Below the pieces are notes generated by a model. The model did not search any database. It was not told where the DNA came from and saw only the letters and a program-made list of their open reading frames with translations. 39,673 nucleotides of DNA from Mariprofundus sp. Its GTDB lineage: Bacteria > Pseudomonadota > Zetaproteobacteria > Mariprofundales > Mariprofundaceae. The position numbers and the translations under genes are program-made. This document shows, in pieces, positions 8,996 to 16,554 of this stretch. The first letter of the stretch is position 1. Each line of letters starts with the position of its first letter. Location of the stretch: assembly GCA_027019785.1 (NCBI GenBank), contig JALUWF010000271.1:1-39673 (forward strand), given 5' to 3'.

Positions 8996-10482
8996 GTATG
9001 CGTCGTATCGGGGCGTGGGTGGCCAGCATGATGCTGGCCGCCGCCCCTGCACTGGCCCATGCAGCAGCGAGCAGCGAGCAGCAACAGGGCATGACGATTT
9101 TTCAGCACGGCGGGCATGGCATTCAGGCCTGCGTGAGTTGCCACGGCTCGCAGGCCCGAGGCGGCATGGGGCCAAGACTGGCTGGTCTCGGCCGCGCCTA
9201 CATCATCCGGCAACTGCATGATTTCTCCAGCGATACAAGACATAACCGGGCCATGGAAACTGAGGTAAAACACCTGGATGCTACAAGCATGCGCCAGGTG
9301 GCGACATGGATTGCAACCCTGAAACCTCACCGGTCATCACAAAGCCCACGTATTAAATCATCGATATCGAAACTGATCACGGAGGGTGACTGGTCACGCA
9401 GTATTCCTGCCTGCATTGATTGCCATGCCGGCACGTTGATGGGCGATAGCGATGAAATCCCTGCACTGGCCGGTCAGCAGCATGGCTATATCGCCAAGCG
9501 CCTGCGCTGGTTCAAGGCATTGAAAACACCATTCGGCCCACCTGCGCGCATCATGTCCAATGTCGCCAGTCAACTTTCGGATCAGGAAATCACCGATCTT
9601 GCCAAGGCTCTGTCATCGCTGAACGGAACAACAGTTTCGAGTCTAAAAAAAGAGTACAGTGGTGATTTAACAAGGCATACCGGCATCAAGGAAAGCAAGA
9701 AAATCTCGCCTTCTCCGGGAGCGGCACTTCCGATATCCAAACCGCTGGCGGAAGCTATCCAGCACGGCGAACAAATTTTCATGAATACGCCTGTGCAGGC
9801 CAGGGCGTATGTCGGTAAAAACTCCCGTTTAAGCTGCGTACATTGCCACCTGAATCGCGGCCGGCTTGCTACCGCTGCGCCGATGTGGGCGGCGGCCATC
9901 CGTTATCCGCTGTATCGCAAGAAAAACCATCGCGTCAATACTCTGGCGATGCGCATTCAGGGCTGCTTTCGTTATAGCCTGAACGGCGCGCCGCCTCCGC
10001 CAAACAGTAACACCATGGTCGATTTGATTGCATATATTCATTGGCTGGGTAGCGGGCAAGTCATGGGTAGTCAACCGATTGCACATGGATTCCCGCCCAT
10101 CGCGAAGGCTGCGCAAAGGCCCGACAAATTACGTGGAGCTGATCTGTTTCGCATGCGTTGCGCGTTGTGTCACGGCTTGAACGGACAAGGCAAAGTGCGC
10201 GACAAAAAGGTGCTGTTTCCGCCATTGTGGGGTGCGCACTCCTTTAACTGGGGCGCTGGTTTGCATCGTGTAGACAAGGCGGCCGCTTTTATCAAGGCCA
10301 ATATGCCATACGGCGCCGGCAACAGTCTGAATACGCAGGATGCCTGGGATATTGCCGCTTTCGTGGAATCACATCCGCGTCCCGAAGATCCTCGCTTCAC
10401 CGGTAATATCGCAGAAACCACCCGACGCTTTCATCCACACCGCGATGTAGATTTCTATGCGACCTCACATCCGCAAGAGTAA
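8992..10482 (+). CDS. Four-haem cytochrome c: c4-like N-half plus TsdA-like C-half
   Basis: This is an exported 496-residue protein with a signal peptide ending ALAHA-AA (about 24). It has four CXXCH sites: CVSCH 47-51, CIDCH 141-145, CVHCH 282-286 and CALCH 390-394. The first two lie in repeated class I cytochrome domains like diheme cytochrome c4/c553. The second half looks like thiosulfate dehydrogenase TsdA: a CVHCHLNRGR site, then RIQGCFRYSLNG about 40 residues on, with Cys325 where TsdA supplies the cysteine ligand to its catalytic haem. That matches TsdA spacing (His53/Cys96 in Allochromatium). It may therefore oxidise thiosulfate or reduce tetrathionate, with the N-half acting as a built-in electron acceptor. 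The start overlaps the upstream stop by 4 nt. The TsdA-like assignment is inference from the motif. Confidence 0.87.
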   Translation: MSMRRIGAWVASMMLAAAPALAHAAASSEQQQGMTIFQHGGHGIQACVSCHGSQARGGMGPRLAGLGRAYIIRQLHDFSSDTRHNRAMETEVKHLDATSMRQVATWIATLKPHRSSQSPRIKSSISKLITEGDWSRSIPACIDCHAGTLMGDSDEIPALAGQQHGYIAKRLRWFKALKTPFGPPARIMSNVASQLSDQEITDLAKALSSLNGTTVSSLKKEYSGDLTRHTGIKESKKISPSPGAALPISKPLAEAIQHGEQIFMNTPVQARAYVGKNSRLSCVHCHLNRGRLATAAPMWAAAIRYPLYRKKNHRVNTLAMRIQGCFRYSLNGAPPPPNSNTMVDLIAYIHWLGSGQVMGSQPIAHGFPPIAKAAQRPDKLRGADLFRMRCALCHGLNGQGKVRDKKVLFPPLWGAHSFNWGAGLHRVDKAAAFIKANMPYGAGNSLNTQDAWDIAAFVESHPRPEDPRFTGNIAETTRRFHPHRDVDFYATSHPQE

Positions 10483-10548
10483 TATGGCCATGCACGTTTT
10501 GGCGTGGATCGGCTATATCTAACCATAAAACAGAGGAGCGTTTGATCC

Positions 10549-11082
10549 ATGCAAATTACTGTACAGGAACTCAATGACCGGATTCATCAAGGCAAGGTGT
10601 CGTATATCGTCGATGTTCGCACCAGCGCCGAATATGCATCGGAGCGCCCGGATATTGCCGTGTTGCGCAACCATCCAAATGAATTTATTGAACAGCTCAA
10701 CCTACCCCGCGATAACGAAATTTACCTGTTTTGCCGTTCGGGTCGTCGTTCGGAACTGGCACAGCAATATCTGCGCAACCACGGCTACAGCAACACCATC
10801 AATATCATGGGCGGGCTGCTGGCCTGGAAGAATGCAGCCCTTCCTGTCACCAAAACTCCCGGTATGTTTCCCATTATGCGTCAGGTACATCTGGCCGCTG
10901 GACTGTTGGCACTCACGGGCGCGCTGGGCGCTCTGTTCTGGAAACCTGAAATGGCCTGGCTCGCTGTTCTGGTTGGAACAGGGCTTGCCATATCCGGTGC
11001 AACCGGCTTTTGCGGCATGGCCAAGCTGCTTGGAATCTTGCCATGGAATAAGGTTCAGGAGACACCCGGAGAGCAAGCATGA
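10549..11082 (+). CDS. Rhodanese fused to two-TM DUF2892 domain (YgaP-like)
   Basis: The protein has 177 residues. Residues 1-100 form a rhodanese domain with DVRTSAEYA and the active-site loop CRSGRRS (Cys62), followed by the typical G-Y-x-N-x-x-x-MGGLLAWK. Residues about 105-165 form two hydrophobic segments (VHLAAGLLALTGALGALFW and MAWLAVLVGTGLAISGATGF) as in the E. coli membrane sulfurtransferase YgaP. It would hold persulfide sulfur at the inner membrane with the rhodanese domain facing the cytoplasm. A good AGGAG lies upstream of the ATG. It follows the cytochrome gene by 66 nt on the same strand, which supports a sulfur-compound role for this unit. Confidence 0.9.
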   Translation: MQITVQELNDRIHQGKVSYIVDVRTSAEYASERPDIAVLRNHPNEFIEQLNLPRDNEIYLFCRSGRRSELAQQYLRNHGYSNTINIMGGLLAWKNAALPVTKTPGMFPIMRQVHLAAGLLALTGALGALFWKPEMAWLAVLVGTGLAISGATGFCGMAKLLGILPWNKVQETPGEQA

Positions 11083-11087
11083 TATGA

Positions 11088-11249
11088 CTTCCGCTATTCA
11101 CCGATGATTCTGATGACGTTGATGATGATTTGATTGACATCATCACCTGTAAATTCAATCATCGTCCACGAAAGTTCTCGGGCTTTAAAAGCCCGTATGA
11201 GGTGTTCTTTGGTTCCTCACAACGATTTACAGATTTATATGAATATTAG
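11088..11249 (+). pseudogene. C-terminal remnant of an IS30-family transposase
   Basis: A short open frame ends with the TAG at 11247 and reads through CKFNHRPRKFSGFKSPYEVF near 11148-11207. This is the characteristic LNxRPRKxLGxxTPxEVF end of IS30-type transposases. The frame is closed by a stop at 11085-11087, and nothing upstream in the rhodanese gene belongs to a transposase, so only the tail survives. It lies directly upstream of an efflux module and supports past insertion-sequence activity at this boundary. No matching terminal repeat pair could be identified. Confidence 0.8.
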
Positions 11250-11505
11250 AGAGCCAATTGCAAAACTCGTGAGCGGTTCATTATAAAAAAATAACGATGC
11301 ATGATCCCAGGTTCATCCTGGCATACGGAAACCTATGATGGGACAGAGGGAGAGGGGAATGGAGATGAAACATCTGTCGACAACACGATTGGGATCCGTC
11401 GTTGCACTTTTATGGGAAACAACTACATGACTTGCCCATGACGCCTCGCCAGATGGGAGTGAACGCGGGCAGGACCCTCAGAATCATTGAGAACACCCCT
11501 AAGCC
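11250..11505 (+). other. Leader region before the efflux module
   Basis: This stretch between the transposase remnant and the efflux operon has no full-size gene. It contains a short perfect hairpin (CCAGG/CCTGG with a TTCAT loop, 11307-11321), a G-rich segment near 11341-11364 and two very short open frames. One is a 21-codon frame starting at 11365. The other runs 11438-11509, and its stop overlaps the MFS start codon in an ATGA arrangement. No convincing -35/-10 pair was found. Confidence 0.4.
11365..11430 (+). CDS. Possible 21-residue leader peptide
   Basis: The open frame starts MKHLSTTRLGSVVALLWE and ends with TGA at 11428. A purine-rich AGGGGAA segment at about 11352-11358 could serve as ribosome-binding site. 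It lies 75 nt before the MFS gene. Short leader peptides do control some drug-efflux genes, but no pairing alternatives or arrest motif could be shown here. It may be a chance frame or the decayed start of another gene. Confidence 0.2.
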   Translation: MKHLSTTRLGSVVALLWETTT

Positions 11506-13065
11506 ATGATCGACCTAAAACGCTATTCTCGTATATTGCCCACATCGCAGTTCGTTCTGCTCAACCTCACCCTAGGTGTGGGAACCTCTCTGATCCTTTT
11601 GAATGCTGGAGCCTACCTTCCCATGCTACCGTACATCGCCGGAAGCGCTGGGGAGAGCATCGCCTACGCAGTCTGGGGGCAGAGCGACTATTTCACTGCA
11701 ATGGGCGCGGCCCTGCTGATCGCGCGCCCGCTCATGCTTCGGTTTGGACCGAAAAATGTCGTAATCTTCGCCTACCTTCTTTTCGCTACGGCGTGCATCA
11801 CCGCTCTCATGACAATTCCATTCTTTTTTGTATATACCTGCACCCGCATTGTACAGGGAATTGCAGCCGGACTTAGTATCACCCCCTCATTCTTCCTGCT
11901 TCTTGAATACTATCGCGAAGACCGACAAAAAACCGCCATCTACCTTTGGGGGCTTACGCTTTTCATGCCCTTTTCCATCGGCCCGGTCCTGGGTGGGTGG
12001 CTCGCCTACGAAATGGGGGACTGGCGCTTACTGTTCATCTTTTCTTTTTTTACCGCCTTGCTTGTTGCGGGAATTCTCTGGGCCTTGCTTGCCGACTGGG
12101 AGGATAAGGTCGATACCTCTTTTCATATCTCATCACCCATGCGATTGTTTATCCTTTTCTTCATTTCCGTACTCACTTTACAGGAGTTTTTCGATGTTGG
12201 CTTGCTGAGTGACCTGTCGAGTAGATTTCCGATTTTGTGGTGGCTGTTTTTCGCATCCGCCCTGCTCGCATGGTTCTTTTGGTATGAGAATGGCCGCTCA
12301 AACAATCCTCTCGTGCGTTTCTCCCTGTTCACTCACCCGAATTATGCTTTCGGTATGCTCATCCTGAGTCTGGCATTCATGTGCTTCCAGGCCGCTATCG
12401 TGGAATATATCCTTCGCCTACAGGGAGTCGAAGGCTACACGGCATGGCACGTCGGATTAATTTTTTTACCACTCTTTGTTTTTTCCAAGCCGCTCAGCAT
12501 CCTGGCGTCCAATCTGATCCACAAAGGTTACGACCCTCGTTTTCTGGCCTGCATCTCCCTGATAACTTTCGCCATTTCATTCTGGTGGATTTCAGGGTAC
12601 ATTCGTCCCGCCTCATGGGAAGAACTGCTGTGGCCCCAGTTTCTGGAGGGGGCTGCGCTGGGGCTGTTTTTCGTTCCGATGACAGCGGTCGCGCTCAGTC
12701 ATGTTCCCAAAGCCGATCATTTGCATGCCGTGGACCTGCTCAACACCATCCGCAACATAGCTGCCGGGGTCGCTATAACCCTTGCGGATATTGGATGGGA
12801 TCGCCTCACGGAATTTGAACGGAACCATCTTACCTCTCCTGATTCTTCCAATGCATGGCGCTTCACCTCGCTGTTCAACGATAATCATCTTCTGCACGAA
12901 CAAATTAGTCTCCACGCATCTTTATTGGCGATCAACGATCTTTTCTATGTGTTATCTCTGGTCTTTGCTATCCTCGCAGTCCTGATCTGGTTTGCCCGGC
13001 CCTCTCCTCAAAAGGAAGCCGACTCGGACATGCCCCTGCTCGAAGCCCTCGGAGAAGAACCATGA
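11506..13065 (+). CDS. MFS drug-efflux transporter (EmrB/DHA2-like)
   Basis: This 519-residue inner-membrane protein is hydrophobic throughout. It has the MFS proton-antiporter pattern: a motif-A-like LIARPLMLRFGPKNV loop after the second helix and a motif-C-like GPVLGGWLAYEMGDWRLLFIF segment. The length suits the 14-helix DHA2 family. It is the first of three overlapping genes encoding the inner-membrane pump, outer-membrane channel and periplasmic adaptor of an EmrAB-TolC-type tripartite system. Its stop overlaps the OMF gene start by 4 nt. The substrate cannot be predicted. Many TTT/TTC-rich runs and less GC-rich codon use differ from the neighbouring housekeeping genes. The start is the ATG in ATGATCGACC, which lacks a clear ribosome-binding site and may be translationally coupled to a short upstream frame. 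Confidence 0.92.
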   Translation: MIDLKRYSRILPTSQFVLLNLTLGVGTSLILLNAGAYLPMLPYIAGSAGESIAYAVWGQSDYFTAMGAALLIARPLMLRFGPKNVVIFAYLLFATACITALMTIPFFFVYTCTRIVQGIAAGLSITPSFFLLLEYYREDRQKTAIYLWGLTLFMPFSIGPVLGGWLAYEMGDWRLLFIFSFFTALLVAGILWALLADWEDKVDTSFHISSPMRLFILFFISVLTLQEFFDVGLLSDLSSRFPILWWLFFASALLAWFFWYENGRSNNPLVRFSLFTHPNYAFGMLILSLAFMCFQAAIVEYILRLQGVEGYTAWHVGLIFLPLFVFSKPLSILASNLIHKGYDPRFLACISLITFAISFWWISGYIRPASWEELLWPQFLEGAALGLFFVPMTAVALSHVPKADHLHAVDLLNTIRNIAAGVAITLADIGWDRLTEFERNHLTSPDSSNAWRFTSLFNDNHLLHEQISLHASLLAINDLFYVLSLVFAILAVLIWFARPSPQKEADSDMPLLEALGEEP

Positions 13066-14474
13066 AGACACTCATACTGTTTGCCCTGTTGCTGGCAGGC
13101 TGTGCGCCGGATATCCGGTCTGGAGCGCCCCTGCTAGCCAGTATTGCACTACCCGATACTCTGGTGAAATCAAATCCGGCAGTAACAGCCGTCGCTGAAA
13201 CGATGTTGCCCGAGAAATGGTGGCACGAGTTCCATGATCCTGTCCTGGACCATCTCGTGGGTCTTGCGCTTGCCGGTAATCCGGGATTAAAGGAAGCCAG
13301 CGCACGTCTACGTAAAGCGCAAGCTGCGGTAGTCGAGGTTCGGTCCAGACTGTTGCCGCATGTTGGCAGCCTTGGCCAGCTTATCCGGGGGCGAGACTCG
13401 CTACATGGCAATCACAGCATCTACAATGGAAAAACATCGACGATTACCAGCGTTTTTCCACTTTCCATAAGCTATCATCTGGATTTCTGGAAACAGGATG
13501 AAGAAAGGATTCTTGCCAGCCTTGCTTCGCAACAGACGACGGCCGCGCAATACCGACAGAGCGCCCTGATGCTCAGTTCAGCCGTGATCAAGACCTATTT
13601 TGCCATGAATATATCAAAAAATATCGAAACCGCGCAGGCAGACATCGTCCACCTGTCAAAAAGTGCAGCACGCCTGCGCGATACCGCATACCATGCCGGG
13701 ATTCAGTCGGAAAACCCATCCCTTGCTCAGAGTGCCAGCCTTCTTGAGGCAAAAGCCATCCTTGCTTCCCTGCGGAAACGGACCGAAATACTGCATTTCG
13801 CCCTTATGGATTTGCTGGGTAAAGGACCGGACGACAAGGTTCCTGATTTATCTGTAACAGGCAGTATACCCAAGCGTTTCGTAATCCCGCAGCGCATTGA
13901 TCTCGCCCTTGTCTCGCAGCGACCAGACATCCAGGCGGCCCTATGGAATGTCAGGCGACAATCACACCTGGAGAAAGTCGCCCAGAAGGCGTTCTACCCG
14001 AACATCAATCTACTGGCGCTGGCCGGGCTTAGCAGTGTCGGACTGCCTGATCTCCTGAGAGCGGAGAGTGGCACCTATGCTTACGGCCCCGCTGTGCAGT
14101 TGCCGCTCTTCGAAGGAGGAGCATTGACAGGCAGACTGCATAAAAGTGAGGCTGCCTACGACGTAGCCGTCCATGCCTATAATCAGAATATAGTAACTGC
14201 GGCACGCCAGATAGCGGCAGCATTGGCAACGCTACAGTACACCCGCATTCAGCTTGATGACAAAGCAGCCTCACTGAAATTGAGAACATCTCAAGCCAAT
14301 GTTGCGGAATCCGGATTCCGTTCCGGCATAACCGGAAAACTGCCCTATCTGGAAGCTGCGATTCGCGCGAGGCGTGCAAAAATGGTTCATATGGAGGAAA
14401 GACTCAACTGGTTGAATAGTATTACGGACGCAGCCGCCTCGCTGGGCGGCGGCTTCGGGAAATGGTCAACATAA
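13062..14474 (+). CDS. Outer-membrane efflux lipoprotein (NodT/OprM family)
   Basis: This is a 470-residue TolC-like outer-membrane channel. It starts with a lipoprotein signal (MKTLILFALLLAGC), with the lipobox cysteine at 14, as in OprM/NodT proteins. The early WWHEFHDPVLDHLVGLALAGNP segment is the classic OMF repeat start. A second repeat contains RIDLALVSQRPDIQAA and PNINLLALAGL. Long heptad-like helices fill the rest. It forms the exit duct for the MFS pump encoded just upstream and overlaps both flanking genes (4 nt and 13 nt), showing tight translational coupling. The substrate is unknown. Confidence 0.93.
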   Translation: MKTLILFALLLAGCAPDIRSGAPLLASIALPDTLVKSNPAVTAVAETMLPEKWWHEFHDPVLDHLVGLALAGNPGLKEASARLRKAQAAVVEVRSRLLPHVGSLGQLIRGRDSLHGNHSIYNGKTSTITSVFPLSISYHLDFWKQDEERILASLASQQTTAAQYRQSALMLSSAVIKTYFAMNISKNIETAQADIVHLSKSAARLRDTAYHAGIQSENPSLAQSASLLEAKAILASLRKRTEILHFALMDLLGKGPDDKVPDLSVTGSIPKRFVIPQRIDLALVSQRPDIQAALWNVRRQSHLEKVAQKAFYPNINLLALAGLSSVGLPDLLRAESGTYAYGPAVQLPLFEGGALTGRLHKSEAAYDVAVHAYNQNIVTAARQIAAALATLQYTRIQLDDKAASLKLRTSQANVAESGFRSGITGKLPYLEAAIRARRAKMVHMEERLNWLNSITDAAASLGGGFGKWST

Positions 14475-15628
14475 AGATGGCGGATATTACCCACTCAAAA
14501 ACAAGGCACCACAGACTTCTGGGAGTATTTTTTCTGGCTGGTCTGGTTATTGCGGGCATCATCTCCTATTGGGCTCTCTTCCTGAGGGCTGAGGTCGAAA
14601 GCAACGATGCCTATGTTTCAGGGAATATCGTATCTGTTCAGGCGCTTGTTCCGGGTATCGTCTCCCGGGTCAGCGTGGACAACAGCATGTTTGTCCGCAC
14701 TGGCCAGAAGCTTCTGAGCGAAGAAAACAACCTGACCGAAACAACAATGAAAAAAGCCGGGGCTGTTTTGGCCGAAGCCGTGCGACAGACGAAAAGCCTG
14801 TTCGCGCAAATTGATGTAGAGCTGGCTGAAATCACTATCCTGGAAACGCGGAAAAAGAAGCTGGAAGCTGATTTCGAACGTTACAAGATAGCCGAACCTG
14901 GCGGGGCGGCCTCCAGTCAGCAGGTTTCCGATACGCGCGCCGATATCGCGGTCATCGGAGGTAAGATCGCAAGGGCAGAAGCGCTGCTGCGCAAAGCGAA
15001 GGCTCTTGTCGCTGGCAGTTCCGTTATCGGAAACCCGCTGGTACAGAAAGCCCGGGCGAAGTTCATCGAATCCTATATTCGTTACCGACGCTCTAACCTG
15101 TTTTCCCCCATAAAGGGTTATATTGCCGACCGGCGCGTACAGGCTGGAGAGCAGGTAAAAAAAGGGCAGAGATTGATGTCGATCGTGCCGCTCGACGATT
15201 TATGGATCACAGCCAATCTGAAGGAAACAAGACTCGAACAGGTGCGAACCGGGCAGTCGGTGAAAATCCATGCCTATGTTTATGGCAGTGACATAACGTA
15301 CCATGGCAGAGTCATTGGTATCGAACCATCGGGAGGCAGCATCTTCAGCCTTTTTCCGCCGAATAACGCCACAGGTAATTATATTCATATTGTCGAACGC
15401 GTACCCGTGCGAATCAGCCTTCTCCCGGCCGAATTGCGATCCCACCCATTAAGGCCGGGTATGTCGGTTACAGTCATCATCAATACCCATGATTACCGTA
15501 GTATGCCCGTACTTGTAAGTGATGTTCATACAAGTGGAGTGAGCTATGCAACACCCATCTACGAAAATGAGCTACGTGCAGCGGAGCATGCCGTCGATAA
15601 AATCGTCGAGAAAAATTGCAAAATTTAG
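14462..15628 (+). CDS. HlyD/EmrA-family periplasmic adaptor
   Basis: This 388-residue membrane-fusion protein has one N-terminal transmembrane helix (LLGVFFLAGLVIAGIISYWALF). The split lipoyl domain follows, with VESNDAYVSGNIVSVQALVPG and the return half LFSPIKGYIADRRVQAGEQVKKGQ. A coiled-coil hairpin sits between, and the C-terminal barrel has IHAYVYGSDITYHGRVIGIEPS. It links the MFS pump to the OMF channel. The start at 14462 overlaps the OMF gene by 13 nt. An ATG at 14477 (MADITHS) is an equally possible start. No gene follows on this strand before lspA, so it ends the module. Confidence 0.92.
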   Translation: MVNIKMADITHSKTRHHRLLGVFFLAGLVIAGIISYWALFLRAEVESNDAYVSGNIVSVQALVPGIVSRVSVDNSMFVRTGQKLLSEENNLTETTMKKAGAVLAEAVRQTKSLFAQIDVELAEITILETRKKKLEADFERYKIAEPGGAASSQQVSDTRADIAVIGGKIARAEALLRKAKALVAGSSVIGNPLVQKARAKFIESYIRYRRSNLFSPIKGYIADRRVQAGEQVKKGQRLMSIVPLDDLWITANLKETRLEQVRTGQSVKIHAYVYGSDITYHGRVIGIEPSGGSIFSLFPPNNATGNYIHIVERVPVRISLLPAELRSHPLRPGMSVTVIINTHDYRSMPVLVSDVHTSGVSYATPIYENELRAAEHAVDKIVEKNCKI

Positions 15629-15739
15629 CAGTGCCATTCCATATCAAGTGCAACACGACCTTTTACATAATCAATTTTGTAGAGACTAAGCCCCAAAACG
15701 CATATCACATAAGACTGGCAATGCTTTGGCTCGTTGCAG

Positions 15740-16216
15740 TCAGGTTTTTTTGAAACTGGTGAAAATCAGCAGTACGACAGCCACCGAAATGCAGGCGTCG
15801 GCGATATTGAAGGCGGGCCAGTGATATTCGGTAGAATCGGTGCGCACATACCAGTCGATGAAATCGACCACATAGCCCAGCTGAATGCGATCCCATATAT
15901 TGCCGACGGCGCCGGCCAGAATCAGCGCCAGTAGCCAGGATGTGATGCCGGCGCGCATGCGCTCCTGCCACCACCAGAACAGTACAGCGATGGCAATGCC
16001 GATGGTGACGCCGAGCAACAGCCACAGGCGAACGGCATCGGGAAGATCGGCAAACATTGAGAATGCCACGCCCGGATTATGGGCGCGGATGATGTTGAAA
16101 AAACCGTCAATGACCGTAAAGGGGTGAAAATCGGGCTGCTGAATCCACCATTTGGACAGTTGGTCGGCAGTGATCAGCAGAATGAACAGTCCGATCTGTT
16201 TGTGGGTGCGGGTCAT
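15740..16216 (-). CDS. lspA: Lipoprotein signal peptidase (signal peptidase II)
   Basis: This inner-membrane aspartyl protease cleaves the signal peptide of prolipoproteins after diacylglyceryl modification. It has 158 residues and four hydrophobic segments. All conserved boxes are present: TADQLSKWW near residue 17, NPGVAFSM (47-54), GNIWDRIQLGYVVDF (105-119) with catalytic Asp118, and FNIADACISV (136-145) with catalytic Asp140. The window encodes likely substrates, namely the NodT-type lipoprotein and the small lipoprotein after mutS. The gene stands alone, convergent with the efflux module and divergent from mutS. A T-rich run over its 3' end encodes the FKKT tail. Confidence 0.97.
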   Translation of the reverse strand: MTRTHKQIGLFILLITADQLSKWWIQQPDFHPFTVIDGFFNIIRAHNPGVAFSMFADLPDAVRLWLLLGVTIGIAIAVLFWWWQERMRAGITSWLLALILAGAVGNIWDRIQLGYVVDFIDWYVRTDSTEYHWPAFNIADACISVAVVLLIFTSFKKT

Positions 16217-16334
16217 GTAGGCGTCCTTGGGTTAAGATGAAATAAACAATGCGCGTTAGGGCAATTAGTCTGTCAGCAAAATTCTGCGGGCATGGGTGAT
16301 GAAGTCAATCATCAGTGTGGGTTGCAATTAAAGT

Positions 16335-16362
16335 TTGGCAGTAATCTTGCGATAGGTATAAT
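16335..16362 (+). promoter_or_regulatory. Predicted sigma-70-type promoter
   Basis: TTGGCA at 16335-16340 and a perfect TATAAT at 16357-16362 are separated by 16 nt. Transcription would start near 16369. It can drive mutS through a long leader of about 185 nt, or a small RNA covering the hairpin just downstream. Confidence 0.65.
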
Positions 16363-16376
16363 ATCAGCCATAACAG

Positions 16377-16450
16377 CTGAGCACTATTGGCCCGGGCGAA
16401 TATGCCATCCTCCCCTTCCCCCTTCCTGATGCATATTCTCCGGGCCTCAG
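16377..16450 (+). ncRNA. Candidate structured leader or small RNA before mutS
   Basis: The arms 16389-16405 and 16431-16446 pair almost completely (GGCCCGG with CCGGGCC, and GAATATGC with GCATATTC, around a small internal mismatch). A possible outer CTGA/TCAG extension reaches 16377 and 16450. The 25-nt loop is nearly all C and T and contains CCTCC, which resembles an anti-Shine-Dalgarno sequence. It begins about 20 nt after the predicted start of the TTGGCA/TATAAT promoter. No intrinsic terminator was seen, so it may be a mutS 5'-UTR element rather than a separate RNA. On the opposite strand the loop would be GGA-rich. Confidence 0.35.
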
Positions 16451-16554
16451 TGTTTGTTCGCGCCCATGAGCGCAGATGTACAAAGTTACTCACGCAAAGC
16501 CTCCGTACAAAGTCATCGCTTAAGCATCCATGAACTGCATGCTACATTGCGGGC

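Larger units (their letters stand above)
16217..16554. other. 338-nt intergenic region between lspA and mutS
   Basis: No protein gene is apparent here. The region holds a good sigma-70-type promoter on the plus strand (16335-16362) and a large hairpin with a pyrimidine-rich loop (16389-16446), both listed separately. The rest up to the mutS start shows only a small GCGC hairpin near 16470 and no T-run terminator. Confidence 0.6.

Noticed and set aside
11261-11300. A+T-rich segment as promoter of the efflux operon
   Set aside because: No properly spaced -35/-10 pair could be identified.
15714-15755. Possible intrinsic terminator for the efflux operon (ACTGGCAA/TTGCAGT plus T-run)
   Set aside because: The stem is short with a bulge, and the T-run is the coding end of lspA (FKKT), so the signal is not convincing.
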